Shown here: positions 1 through 7,515 of the stretch, piece after piece | Layout: every line of letters begins with the position of its first letter | How positions within the stretch are numbered: position 1 is the stretch's first letter | DNA from: Bdellovibrio sp. UBA4095 | GTDB taxonomy: Bacteria > Bdellovibrionota > Bdellovibrionia > Bdellovibrionales > Bdellovibrionaceae | Reading direction: 5' to 3' | Assembly (NCBI GenBank): GCA_002381805.1 | Contig: DFXZ01000004.1 | Location: forward strand, 1,260,355-1,324,354 | DNA length: 64,000 nucleotides | Notes under the pieces: model-generated | What the model was told of the DNA's origin: nothing | Seen by the model: only the letters and a program-made list of their open reading frames with translations | Database searches by the model: none | Made by a program: the position numbers and the translations under genes

Positions 1-52
1 CACACCCTTGGTAAGGGTGAGGTCGTCGGTTCGGCTCCGATCATGGGCTCCA
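1..52 (+). tRNA. thrT: tRNA-Thr (GGT), 3' part only
   Basis: The window opens inside a tRNA. The anticodon stem-loop reads CACCC-TTGGTAA-GGGTG, giving anticodon GGT (Thr). A five-pair T arm around TTCGGCT follows, then the 3' acceptor strand with an encoded CCA at 50-52. The D arm and 5' acceptor lie upstream of the window. A tRNA-Thr directly before tuf, with tRNA-Trp after it, is the common bacterial tuf-secE-nusG arrangement, which supports the identity. Confidence 0.93.
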
Positions 53-125
53 CTTAACTTTGATTGTTTTTTGGTATTAAGTTTACGACTTACTAATTTA
101 AATAAAATCTCTTCAGGAGGATAGA

Positions 126-1316
126 ATGTCTAAAGAGAAATTTAACCGCTCGAAGCCGCATGTTAACATCGGCACAATCGGTCACGTTGACCATGGTAAA
201 ACAACTTTGACTGCAGCGATCACTACGACTCTTGCAGCAGCTGGTAAAGCTCAGGCGATGTCTTACGACCAGATCGATAAGTCTCCTGAAGAAAAAGCAC
301 GTGGTATCACTATTTCTACAACACACGTAGAATATGAAACTGACAAGCGTCACTACGCTCACGTTGACTGCCCAGGACATGCTGACTACGTAAAGAACAT
401 GATCACTGGTGCTGCACAGATGGACGGAGCAATCTTGGTTGTTTCATCTGCTGACGGTCCTATGCCACAAACTCGTGAGCACATCCTTCTTGCGCGTCAA
501 GTTGGTGTACCTGCTCTAGTTGTTTTCATGAACAAAGTAGACATGGTTGACGATAAAGAACTTCTTGAGCTAGTTGAGCTTGAAGTTCGCGAACTTCTTT
601 CTAAGTACGAATTCCCTGGCGACGACATCCCTGTTGTTAAAGGTTCTGCTTTGAAAGCTTTGGAAGGTGATACTTCTGAAATCGGTCGTCCAGCTATCAT
701 GAAGCTTATGGAAGCTTGTGATGCTTACATCCCTGAGCCAGCTCGTGCTATCGACAAAACTTTCTTGATGCCAGTAGAGGACGTATTCTCTATCTCTGGT
801 CGTGGTACAGTTGTTACTGGCCGTGTAGAGCGTGGTATCGTTAAAGTTGGTGATGAAGTTGAAATCGTTGGTATCCGTCCAACTCAAAAGACAACAGTTA
901 CTGGAATCGAAATGTTCCGTAAGCTTCTTGATGAAGGTCAAGCGGGCGACAACTGTGGTGTTCTTCTTCGTGGTACTAAGAAAGAAGACGTTGAGCGTGG
1001 TCAAGTTCTTGTTAAGCCTGGCACAGTTAAGCCACACAAGAAATTCAAAGCTGAAGCGTACATCCTTACTAAAGAAGAAGGCGGACGTCACACTCCATTC
1101 TTCAACGGTTACCGTCCTCAATTCTACTTCCGTACAACTGACGTAACAGGCGTTTGTACTTTGAAAGCTGGAACTGAAATGGTTATGCCTGGTGATAAGG
1201 TCGAAGTTTCTGTTGAACTTATCGCTCCTATCGCTATGGAAAAAGAGCTTCGCTTTGCGATCCGTGAAGGCGGTCGTACAGTTGGAGCCGGTGTTGTTAC
1301 TGAAATTCTTGAGTAA
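126..1316 (+). CDS. tuf: Elongation factor Tu
   Basis: This 396-residue GTPase delivers aminoacyl-tRNA to the ribosomal A site. The G motifs are all visible: GHVDHGKT near residue 19, DCPGHAD near residue 81, NKVD near residue 136 and the SAL motif near residue 174. The two beta-barrel domains II and III follow and the length is standard. The ATG at 126 has a strong AGGAGG Shine-Dalgarno at 115-120. The gene lies between tRNA-Thr and tRNA-Trp, as in many proteobacteria. No tuf follows fusA in the str operon, so this may be the only copy, although that cannot be judged from one window. Confidence 0.99.
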   Translation: MSKEKFNRSKPHVNIGTIGHVDHGKTTLTAAITTTLAAAGKAQAMSYDQIDKSPEEKARGITISTTHVEYETDKRHYAHVDCPGHADYVKNMITGAAQMDGAILVVSSADGPMPQTREHILLARQVGVPALVVFMNKVDMVDDKELLELVELEVRELLSKYEFPGDDIPVVKGSALKALEGDTSEIGRPAIMKLMEACDAYIPEPARAIDKTFLMPVEDVFSISGRGTVVTGRVERGIVKVGDEVEIVGIRPTQKTTVTGIEMFRKLLDEGQAGDNCGVLLRGTKKEDVERGQVLVKPGTVKPHKKFKAEAYILTKEEGGRHTPFFNGYRPQFYFRTTDVTGVCTLKAGTEMVMPGDKVEVSVELIAPIAMEKELRFAIREGGRTVGAGVVTEILE

Positions 1317-1347
1317 TAACGCAGCGTAACTGCTTAGCGAATCACCC

Positions 1348-1375
1348 AGGGGACTCCTTGACAAAAGGGTCCCCT
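1348..1375 (+). terminator. Hairpin after tuf, possible weak terminator or processing site
   Basis: A perfect 7-bp stem (AGGGGAC with GTCCCCT) has a 14-base loop and lies 31 bases after the tuf stop. No T-run follows directly; a T-rich stretch appears about 25 bases later, before tRNA-Trp. It could be a weak terminator or a processing signal between the tuf mRNA and the tRNA. Confidence 0.4.
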
Positions 1376-1421
1376 TCGGTGTTTCTTGGGCTTCGTATTT
1401 TTTAGTTTTATTTGACAATGC

Positions 1422-1497
1422 AGGGGTGTAGCTCCAGCGGTAGAGCGAACGACTCCAAATCGTTAGGTCGTGGGTTCGAATCCCTCCGCCCCTGCCA
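1422..1497 (+). tRNA. trpT: tRNA-Trp (CCA)
   Basis: This is a complete 76-base cloverleaf. Acceptor AGGGGTG pairs with CGCCCCT through one G-T pair. The anticodon loop CTCCAAA closes an AACGA/TCGTT stem, with anticodon CCA at 1455-1457. The T loop is TTCGAAT, the discriminator base is G, and CCA is encoded at 1495-1497. It sits between tuf and secE, the usual place for tRNA-Trp. Confidence 0.98.
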
Positions 1498-1524
1498 ACT
1501 TGACTATCACCATGACGAGGAACA

Positions 1525-1902
1525 ATGGAAAAAACCAACTCTAAAATTTTGACCCTCAGTTTTGCAATAGCTGGAGCGTTACTAGGGTTTACTTTGCACC
1601 TTTTGATCAAGGCTTTTGCCGGCGCATTTGGTGTTGTCGCAAGAGCAGCTGACTCCGATTTGGTAAGGCATGGTCTTCCGGTGGCAGTGGGGTTTGCTTT
1701 TTTTGCTCTTCTTCAGTTCAATCCACGCGTTCAAGCTTGGGGTGAAGAAGTTGTGACGGAGATTCGCAAGGTCGTATGGCCTTCGCGCAAAGACACAACG
1801 GCCATGACGATAGCTTGTATAATTATGGTGCTTATATCCAGCGTGATTATCAGCTCTTTCGATTTGATCTCTGGCTTTTTTATTAACTACCTCATGAAGT
1901 AA
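1525..1902 (+). CDS. secE: Preprotein translocase subunit SecE
   Basis: This 125-residue membrane protein is the clamp subunit of the SecYEG channel. Two N-terminal hydrophobic segments (about residues 10-30 and 50-65) precede the conserved SecE core. That core is an amphipathic stretch with EVVTEIRKVVWPSRKDT near residues 75-91, followed by one long transmembrane helix to the C terminus. The ATG has a GAGG Shine-Dalgarno eight bases upstream. nusG starts 11 bases after the stop, so the two genes are probably cotranscribed. Confidence 0.96.
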   Translation: MEKTNSKILTLSFAIAGALLGFTLHLLIKAFAGAFGVVARAADSDLVRHGLPVAVGFAFFALLQFNPRVQAWGEEVVTEIRKVVWPSRKDTTAMTIACIIMVLISSVIISSFDLISGFFINYLMK

Positions 1903-1912
1903 GGAACGGACC

Positions 1913-2446
1913 GTGGAAAAAAAATGGTACATCGTTAACGTTCAGACAAGCTGTGAAAATACGGCAAAAAAAGCCATCGAGGAAAAAATCAAATCTGCCA
2001 AAATGGAAGAGTTCTTTGGAGATATCTTGATCCCAGCTGAAAGCGTTGTTGAGCTCGTGAAAGGGCAAAAACAGACGCGATCGCGTAAATTTTTCCCGGG
2101 TTATATCTTCGTTCAGATGTTTTTGAATGATGAGACTTGGCATTTAGTACGAAATTCGTCTAAAGTGACCGGCTTCGTAGGTGGTACTAAAACTCGTCCT
2201 CCCGAAGTTCCCGAGGCAGAGGTTTTCCGCGTGACTCAGCAAATGGCTGGTGTCTCCGAAAAACCAAAGCCAAAGGTGAAGTTCGCTGTTGGTGAAAATG
2301 TGACCGTTATTGACGGTCCATTCAGTAACTTCCAGGGAACTGTAGAAGATGTGAATGAAGACAAGGCAAAGCTTAAAGTTCTTGTCAGCATCTTCGGTAG
2401 ACCAACTCCAGTGGAGTTAGACTACATTCAAGTAGAAAAGAATTAA
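1913..2446 (+). CDS. nusG: Transcription termination/antitermination factor NusG
   Basis: This 177-residue NusG binds RNA polymerase through its N-terminal NGN domain and couples to ribosome or Rho through its C-terminal KOW domain. MEKKWYIVNVQT opens the NGN domain, and SRKFFPGYIFVQM near residues 57-70 is the family signature. A KOW motif (GENVTVIDGPFSNFQGTVEDV) lies near residues 126-146. The start is GTG with an AAGGA Shine-Dalgarno. It lies downstream of secE and upstream of rplK, the classic order. Confidence 0.97.
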   Translation: MEKKWYIVNVQTSCENTAKKAIEEKIKSAKMEEFFGDILIPAESVVELVKGQKQTRSRKFFPGYIFVQMFLNDETWHLVRNSSKVTGFVGGTKTRPPEVPEAEVFRVTQQMAGVSEKPKPKVKFAVGENVTVIDGPFSNFQGTVEDVNEDKAKLKVLVSIFGRPTPVELDYIQVEKN

Positions 2447-2507
2447 TCCGAACTCCGCATAGGGCGGTATTTGGAATTTTAAACACAACCTCTTGCAGGA
2501 GTGGGTC

Positions 2508-2933
2508 ATGGCAAAAAAAGTTACAGGAATGATCAAGCTGCAAATACCGGCAGGGAAAGCTAATCCAGCTCCTCCCGTTGGACCGGCACTTGGACAGCAC
2601 GGGGTAAACATCATGGAATTCTGTAAACAGTTCAACGCTCGTACACAAGCGTTGGGTGATAGCATCATCCCTATCATCATCACTGTTTATCAAGACCGAT
2701 CGTTTACTTTCATCACAAAAACACCTCCGGTGTCTTCTTTGATTAAAAAGGCTATAAAACTGGATTCCGGTTCTAAGCAGCCTCAAAAAGACAAAGTTGG
2801 AAAAATCAAAAACGACCAAATTAAGCAAATCGCTACAACGAAGTTGCCTGATTTGAATTGCTTAAAAGTTGAATCAGCGATGTCACAAGTTGCTGGAACA
2901 GCTAAGAGCATGGGCGTTGAGCTTGAAGGCTAG
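2508..2933 (+). CDS. rplK: 50S ribosomal protein L11
   Basis: L11 (141 residues) binds the 23S GTPase-associated region and takes part in factor function and the stringent response. The glycine/proline-rich N-terminal segment KANPAPPVGPALGQHG and the C-terminal RNA-binding domain are both intact. An in-frame TTG exists at 2493, but ATG 2508 gives the family-standard MAKKVTG start and has the AGGAG Shine-Dalgarno at the right distance. It is 11 bases upstream of rplA, forming the L11 operon. Confidence 0.97.
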   Translation: MAKKVTGMIKLQIPAGKANPAPPVGPALGQHGVNIMEFCKQFNARTQALGDSIIPIIITVYQDRSFTFITKTPPVSSLIKKAIKLDSGSKQPQKDKVGKIKNDQIKQIATTKLPDLNCLKVESAMSQVAGTAKSMGVELEG

Positions 2934-2944
2934 GGTGGTGATGT

Positions 2945-3643
2945 ATGGCAGGTAAGAAATTCGCAGCAGCCGCTAAAAAGGTTGATTCTGCAAAAAAGTA
3001 TTCCGTTGATGAAGCATTCAAATTGGCTGTAGAGACTGCAGTCGCTAAATTTGATGAATCTATTGAAGTGGCAATTCGCTTGGGCGTTGACCCTAAGCAA
3101 TCTGACCAACAAGTTCGTGGAGCTATCGCGCTTCCTCACGGCCTTGGCAAAGACGTAAAAGTAATTGTTTTCGCAAAAGGCCCGAAAGAGGCTGAAGCGA
3201 AAGCTGCTGGTGCTGACTTTGTTGGAGCTGACGACCTCGTTGCTAAGATCCAAGGTGGCTGGTTAGATTTCGATAAATGTATCGCAACTCCAGACATGAT
3301 GGCGACTGTTTCTAAAGTTGCTAAGATTCTTGGGCCTCGTGGTTTAATGCCTAATCCAAAAGTAGGCACTGTAACTATGAACGTTGCAGATGCAGTTACT
3401 GCGGAGAAAAAAGGTAAGTTGGACTTCCGTGTTGATAAAGCCGGAATCGTTCACGCTGGTGTTGGCAAGAAATCTATGGGTGATGCGAAACTTCGCGAAA
3501 ACTTCATGAGCCTTTTGGGCGCTATCATGAAGGCGAAGCCGGCTTCATCTAAAGGTATCTACTTGAGATCTATCGCCGTAGCTTCGACTATGGGACCTGG
3601 TATCAAGGTTGAGCCAAATGCAGCTGCAGGTAATGCTGAATAG
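2945..3643 (+). CDS. rplA: 50S ribosomal protein L1
   Basis: L1 (232 residues) forms the mobile L1 stalk that handles E-site tRNA, and in many bacteria it represses its own operon by binding the L11-L1 mRNA. The signature KILGPRGLMPNPKVGTV lies near residues 125-141, and the length matches the family. The start ATG is preceded by GGGTGGTG, a usable Shine-Dalgarno. The gene is followed by about 210 bases holding an L10-leader-like RNA, so the L11 and L10 operons are regulated separately. Confidence 0.97.
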   Translation: MAGKKFAAAAKKVDSAKKYSVDEAFKLAVETAVAKFDESIEVAIRLGVDPKQSDQQVRGAIALPHGLGKDVKVIVFAKGPKEAEAKAAGADFVGADDLVAKIQGGWLDFDKCIATPDMMATVSKVAKILGPRGLMPNPKVGTVTMNVADAVTAEKKGKLDFRVDKAGIVHAGVGKKSMGDAKLRENFMSLLGAIMKAKPASSKGIYLRSIAVASTMGPGIKVEPNAAAGNAE

Positions 3644-3661
3644 TTTTTAGTTTTTTAAATT

Positions 3662-3852
3662 GCGATCAGAGACAGTAGGTTTCTTCTTTTAGATGTAATC
3701 CCTCGCTTGTGAGGGGCCTACCGAGATAAGGCAAAAAGGTTTTTCTGAACGTCCCAGGCTCATGGGACAATTACTTAACCTCCAAACCGACTGATTCGCA
3801 CGCCTCTTCAGCGCAAGCTGAAGAGCAAAGTCTAACGAAAGGAGGCACACTT
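3662..3852 (+). promoter_or_regulatory. L10 leader: ribosomal protein autoregulatory 5' UTR of rplJL
   Basis: The spacer between rplA and rplJ carries AGTAGGTTTC (about 3675) and, some 40 bases later, GGCCTACCGAGATAAGG (about 3715). These form the core stem and conserved CCTACCGAG element of bacterial L10 leaders, where L10(L12)4 binds to repress rplJL. A perfect 9-bp hairpin (CTCTTCAGC/GCTGAAGAG) with a GCAA tetraloop occupies 3804-3825, just before the AAAGGAGG Shine-Dalgarno. The match to the known RNA family is from recalled motif and position, not a covariance search. Confidence 0.8.
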
Positions 3853-4386
3853 ATGATCACTCGCGCAGATAAAGAGCAAGAGATTAAGCTTATCACTGAA
3901 AAGTTCGGTAAAGCTAAGGGCGCCTTCATCGTCGACTTCAAAGGCATCAAGGTTGAGCAAGTAACTAACTTGCGTAAACAATTGAACGCTGCTGAGTCTG
4001 AGATGAAGGTTGTTCGTAACACTCTTGCAAAGAGAGCGTTCAAAGATCATCCAGCTATTGAAACAGCTTTTGCTAAGTCAATGACTGGAACTAACGCCAT
4101 CGTATTCTCATACGGTGAAGTGAACGCGACTGCAAAAACATTGGCTGATTTCGCGAAGGACGTTGAAGTTCTTCAGATTAAGTCAGGTGTTATGGACGGT
4201 GAAGCTTTGGATGACGCTAAAATTAAGTTCTTGGCGACTCTTCCTGGCAAAGACCAGCTCCGTGCAATGTTCCTCGGTGTTCTACAAGCTCCAGGCTCTA
4301 AGCTTGCTCGCTGCTTGAACGAATATGCGAAGAAATTAGGTGGCGGCGAAGAAACTGCTGCTGCTGAAGCTGCTCCTCAAGCGTAG
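3853..4386 (+). CDS. rplJ: 50S ribosomal protein L10
   Basis: L10 (177 residues) anchors L7/L12 dimers to the ribosome as the base of the stalk. The N-terminal domain (FGKAKGAFIVDFKGIKVEQV, then RKQLNAAESEMKVVRNTLAKRA) is typical and the C-terminal helix ends in an Ala/Glu-rich tail. A very strong AAAGGAGG Shine-Dalgarno precedes the ATG. Expression is probably feedback controlled through the leader RNA just upstream. Confidence 0.97.
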   Translation: MITRADKEQEIKLITEKFGKAKGAFIVDFKGIKVEQVTNLRKQLNAAESEMKVVRNTLAKRAFKDHPAIETAFAKSMTGTNAIVFSYGEVNATAKTLADFAKDVEVLQIKSGVMDGEALDDAKIKFLATLPGKDQLRAMFLGVLQAPGSKLARCLNEYAKKLGGGEETAAAEAAPQA

Positions 4387-4461
4387 CTTTCACTCTGAGG
4401 AATCAGAGTAGTTTGAGGGAATTTTTTAGGTTTTAAATTTAATTTTTTGGAGGATTTTAAA

Positions 4462-4830
4462 ATGTCTTTGACTAACGATCAACTCGTTGAAGCATTGTCG
4501 AACAAAACAGTTCTGGAAATCGCAGAACTAGTAAAAATGCTTGAAGATAAGTGGGGCGTATCTGCTGCTGCTCCTGTAGCTGTTGTTGCTGGTGGCGCTG
4601 CTGCTGCTGTAGAAGAAAAAACTGCTTTCGACGTTATTCTTGTTGAAGCTGGTGCTAACAAAATCAACGTTATTAAGGAAGTTCGTGGCTTGACTGGTCT
4701 TGGTCTTGCTGAAGCGAAAGCCCTTGTTGAAGCTGGTAACAAAGCTGTTAAAGAAGGCGCGACTAAAGAAGAAGCAGAAAAAATCAAGAAAGCTCTTGAG
4801 ACTGCAGGCGCGAAAGTTACTGTTAAGTAA
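4462..4830 (+). CDS. rplL: 50S ribosomal protein L7/L12
   Basis: L7/L12 (122 residues) is the multicopy stalk protein that recruits translational GTPases. The N-terminal dimerisation helices, the Ala/Val/Gly-rich hinge (about residues 37-53) and the C-terminal domain with KINVIKEVRGLTGLGLAEAKALVE are all present. An in-frame TTG lies at 4447, but ATG 4462 gives the usual MSLTNDQ start with TGGAGG nine bases upstream. The gene is closed by a strong terminator, unlike the many bacteria where rpoB follows directly. Confidence 0.97.
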   Translation: MSLTNDQLVEALSNKTVLEIAELVKMLEDKWGVSAAAPVAVVAGGAAAAVEEKTAFDVILVEAGANKINVIKEVRGLTGLGLAEAKALVEAGNKAVKEGATKEEAEKIKKALETAGAKVTVK

Positions 4831-4860
4831 TTTTCTTGTTCTTGAAAATCGTATTTTCGA

Positions 4861-4890
4861 AAAGCCTCTGGGAAACCAGGGGCTTTTTTT
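4861..4890 (+). terminator. Rho-independent terminator after rplL
   Basis: An 11-pair stem (AAAGCCTCTGG with CCAGGGGCTTT, one T-G pair) closes on a GAAA loop and runs into seven T residues. This is the strongest terminator in the ribosomal block. It separates the rplJL transcript from rpoBC, so rpoBC needs its own promoter. Confidence 0.93.
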
Positions 4891-5018
4891 ATTTCCCCTT
4901 TCCTACTGACTAGAAGTTTTACGTTTACGAGGCAATTGCGAAATTTGCTCAAAAAACTTTATTTTGTCCAGGTCCTGCCGATGAGTGAGAAAATATTCTT
5001 CGGATTTTAGGAGTCAGT

Positions 5019-6044
5019 ATGCAACAGCGCTACAGCGTGTCTCACAACGGGCAAGAAGTTGGACCATTTACTAAAGATGAAATTCTGCAGAAGCTTAAAA
5101 TCGATGAGCTATTCCCGACAGACTATGTCTATGTGGAAGCTCAAGCAGACTGGATTGCACTTTTTGAGTTCGCTCCGGACGCCTTGGTAGTGGAAACTCC
5201 CAAAGCAGAGAAAACGACAACAGCGAAACAGTCTAGCGATGTTGTAGTGGATGCGAAGACTCTTCCCGAAATTTCGTTAAAAGCGCCAGAACCTTCAGTG
5301 GTTGCTAAAGCAGAAAAGGTCCCGACGGCTATTCCTCCGGTTCCCAAAAAGACGGCCGCAATTGAGACCAAGGTCGAGTCGAAAGCCGAAGTTCCAGCAG
5401 TTCAGAATTCAAAAGCTGAGACATTAAAAAACGAGACTAAAAAAAGTGAAGTTAAAATTGACCAAGTGACTTTGGACGGCGGTGTGGGAACTATTGAGCT
5501 CTTGCAATACACAGCGGGTGAAGTTCAGCTTGAGCTGAAGAGCGAAAAACTGAAAAGCGAGGGTGCTGAAAAGTTTGTCGTGAGCGCGGCTCCAGCAGCT
5601 TCTTTGAAGCTGTCTGGTCCCGAGCAATTAACCGCAGGAGATTCATGTCAAATTGACATTGAAGCTGTCGATAAATGGGGAAATTGCGATACGAACTTCA
5701 CGGGAAAGATCTCGATTTCACTTTCTGAGGGTGCCGAAGTGAAGGGCGGGGAAGTAAGTCTGAAGCAGGGGCGCGGTGTTTTCGAATTCGTTTCCAAGAA
5801 GGCAGAAAAAATAACGGCATCGATGGGAAAGTTTGGCAATCTGGATACTTCTGCTAGTTGGTCTGTCGCCTATCAGGCAGGTCCTGCTGTGCGTCTGGTG
5901 GTAGAGTCGCCAACAGAAGTGGTGGCAGGGCAGCCAGTTAAAGTTCAAGTGCGTGCTGTTGACGAGTTTGGAAATTTGGCTACCACTTGCAATGAAAGCG
6001 TAAAATTGGCGGTAAATGCTCCAGCTAAGAGCAGTGCAGCTTAA
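5019..6044 (+). CDS. GYF_2-like domain protein with Ig-like repeats
   Basis: This 341-residue protein has no signal peptide or membrane segment. Residues 1-50 resemble the GYF_2 (DUF4339) fold: RYSVSHNGQEVGPFTKDEI, then a Trp in ADWIAL. Residues 55-150 form a Lys/Ala/Pro/Glu-rich linker. Residues 193-285 look like a bacterial Ig-like beta-sandwich with a DKWGN turn at 218. A second repeat starts at 289 with DEFGN at 315 and stops after about 50 residues, so it is incomplete. The ATG has a TAGGAG Shine-Dalgarno. Pairing GYF_2 with Ig-like repeats usual in exported proteins is odd without a signal. Function unknown; perhaps an intracellular or envelope-adjacent scaffold. Confidence 0.75.
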   Translation: MQQRYSVSHNGQEVGPFTKDEILQKLKIDELFPTDYVYVEAQADWIALFEFAPDALVVETPKAEKTTTAKQSSDVVVDAKTLPEISLKAPEPSVVAKAEKVPTAIPPVPKKTAAIETKVESKAEVPAVQNSKAETLKNETKKSEVKIDQVTLDGGVGTIELLQYTAGEVQLELKSEKLKSEGAEKFVVSAAPAASLKLSGPEQLTAGDSCQIDIEAVDKWGNCDTNFTGKISISLSEGAEVKGGEVSLKQGRGVFEFVSKKAEKITASMGKFGNLDTSASWSVAYQAGPAVRLVVESPTEVVAGQPVKVQVRAVDEFGNLATTCNESVKLAVNAPAKSSAA

Positions 6045-6086
6045 TTAACTTAAAGAAATCATAAGGCATCAACTGGGAGAAGCATC

Positions 6087-6476
6087 ATGAAGGCAAAACT
6101 GCCACTTATCGCGCGTTTGATTTTAGGATTTATCTTCTTTGCGTCTGGAGTGGTAGGGCTCTTGAATCTTGTTCCGACTCCTCCCGATTTGCCTGAAAAG
6201 TTGGTCGCATTTAATCAGGGTATGATGGCTGCAGGATACTTTTTCCCTTTGGTAAAAATCACGGAGATAGTTTGCGGGATCTTATTGATGTTGGGGATGT
6301 TTGTGCCCCTGGCATTGGTGATTCTAGCGCCAGTTGTTCTGAACATATTCCTTGTCCACGCGTTCCTGGCTCCTAGTGGGCTGCCGCTCGCTCTTATCTT
6401 GGGAGTGCTAACAATTTATTTAGCGTTCTTTGCTCGCCCGTATTCTTCAGTTATTAAGCAACTCTTCCATCGCTAG
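6087..6476 (+). CDS. DoxX-like integral membrane protein
   Basis: This 129-residue protein has four hydrophobic segments (about residues 7-27, 50-68, 72-92 and 98-118) in the layout of the DoxX/DUF4870-like small membrane family. ARLILGFIFFASGVVGLLNL is the usual opening pattern. The biochemical role in this family is poorly defined; some members link to respiratory or redox processes. It lies 42 bases after the GYF/Ig gene on the same strand, so they may share a transcript. The downstream neighbour converges on it. Confidence 0.75.
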   Translation: MKAKLPLIARLILGFIFFASGVVGLLNLVPTPPDLPEKLVAFNQGMMAAGYFFPLVKITEIVCGILLMLGMFVPLALVILAPVVLNIFLVHAFLAPSGLPLALILGVLTIYLAFFARPYSSVIKQLFHR

Positions 6477-6522
6477 CTGAAGCGCGACTTCTGTTCGCGC
6501 CAAGAATTGAGAAAACTTGGGC

Positions 6523-7269
6523 CTACCAAGCGAAGCCAAGTTTGGTGGCTACGACCTCTTGGTTGGCTCGGTCTGAGTTTTCCCAATCAAGAAAGATATA
6601 GCTATACTCAATTCCATAGCGCAGCCCTCGTCCATGCGACTGAAGCCCCAGCGAAACATACTGGTGAACACCGTTATCTTTATAGGGTCCAAACTCACCG
6701 TGACTATTGGTGACCTTCGTTGAGACTCGGTGGGATTCGTAAATATAAGATAGGTAGGGTACTATTCTTTCGAGTTTATACCCAAGGCTGATTCCCGCCT
6801 GGCTGGTCGAGACGTCTGACTTGGCCTCTGCAACTGTGACGTTGTTATTATTGTTGGAAGTGCCTGAGCCTTTGCCGCCGACGGCGCCCTGAATGCTGGC
6901 GACCCAACTTTGAGCTGATGCGCCATGATTGAGGAACTGATAGCGAGCACCGATGAGTAAGTTATCCAAGTATATTTCGGTACCCTCAAAAACGGTGAGT
7001 CCGGCGTCAAATCCTAAATAATTGACCCCAAACAGGTCCTCGAAGCCTATAGAGTTATTCAAGCTAACCCCATTTTTGAGCGGAGGATTTGAGTCAATAT
7101 TATCGACTATTCTGACTTTTGTGACTCCGCTGCCTACGATGGCGACATGTCCACTCCATCGCTCTTCTTTGACGATGGGAGAGGCAAAATGTGAGGCCCG
7201 AAAGTTAAGAGTGTGTGAACAGCCTGCCAAAAAAGCAACTGCCAATGAAAATCCTACAAAGTTCCGCAT
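6523..7269 (-). CDS. Putative outer-membrane lipoprotein with beta-barrel-like body
   Basis: This 248-residue protein has a signal peptide with canonical lipobox FLAGC (Cys17). The remainder has alternating hydrophobic/polar strands rich in Tyr, Gly and Ser, such as LLIGARYQFLNHG, AGISLGYKLERIVPYLSYIYES and LRYGIEYSYIFLDWE. It ends in an aromatic residue (FAW), the usual C-terminal signal of outer-membrane barrels. An Asn-rich loop (SNNNNN) sits near residue 140. A lipid anchor together with a barrel signature is unusual. It is transcribed away from rpoB and shares its 246-base upstream region. Confidence 0.65.
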   Translation of the reverse strand: MRNFVGFSLAVAFLAGCSHTLNFRASHFASPIVKEERWSGHVAIVGSGVTKVRIVDNIDSNPPLKNGVSLNNSIGFEDLFGVNYLGFDAGLTVFEGTEIYLDNLLIGARYQFLNHGASAQSWVASIQGAVGGKGSGTSNNNNNVTVAEAKSDVSTSQAGISLGYKLERIVPYLSYIYESHRVSTKVTNSHGEFGPYKDNGVHQYVSLGLQSHGRGLRYGIEYSYIFLDWENSDRANQEVVATKLGFAW

Positions 7270-7515
7270 GCAATCTCCCTCAGAGGAGTTCAGTATAAAA
7301 ATGCCACTCGGAATTGACCACAGGTAGATATGAATTGCGCATTGCGATATCGGATCTGGGGCGACCCTGGAATAGATCCAAAACCTATTATAATCACTTG
7401 ATTTCTCTAAAACTTCCGGTAATTTGAACTGCTTATTCTTTTATATTTTTTTTAATGTGGGCCTTGGAAAATTCCCCCCGAAGCGAATTTCCGATTTTCT
7501 TTACAGGAGAGTAAA

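Noticed and set aside
570..1610. A 346-residue open frame on the minus strand covering tuf and tRNA-Trp
   Set aside because: It is antisense to tuf and to a complete tRNA. The part across the tRNA resembles the common spurious translation of tRNA genes, and no ribosome site or family supports it.
7314..7342. TTGACC at 7314 as a -35 element for rpoB
   Set aside because: No acceptable -10 appears 16-18 bases on; a TATAAT-like element at 7389 is better placed.
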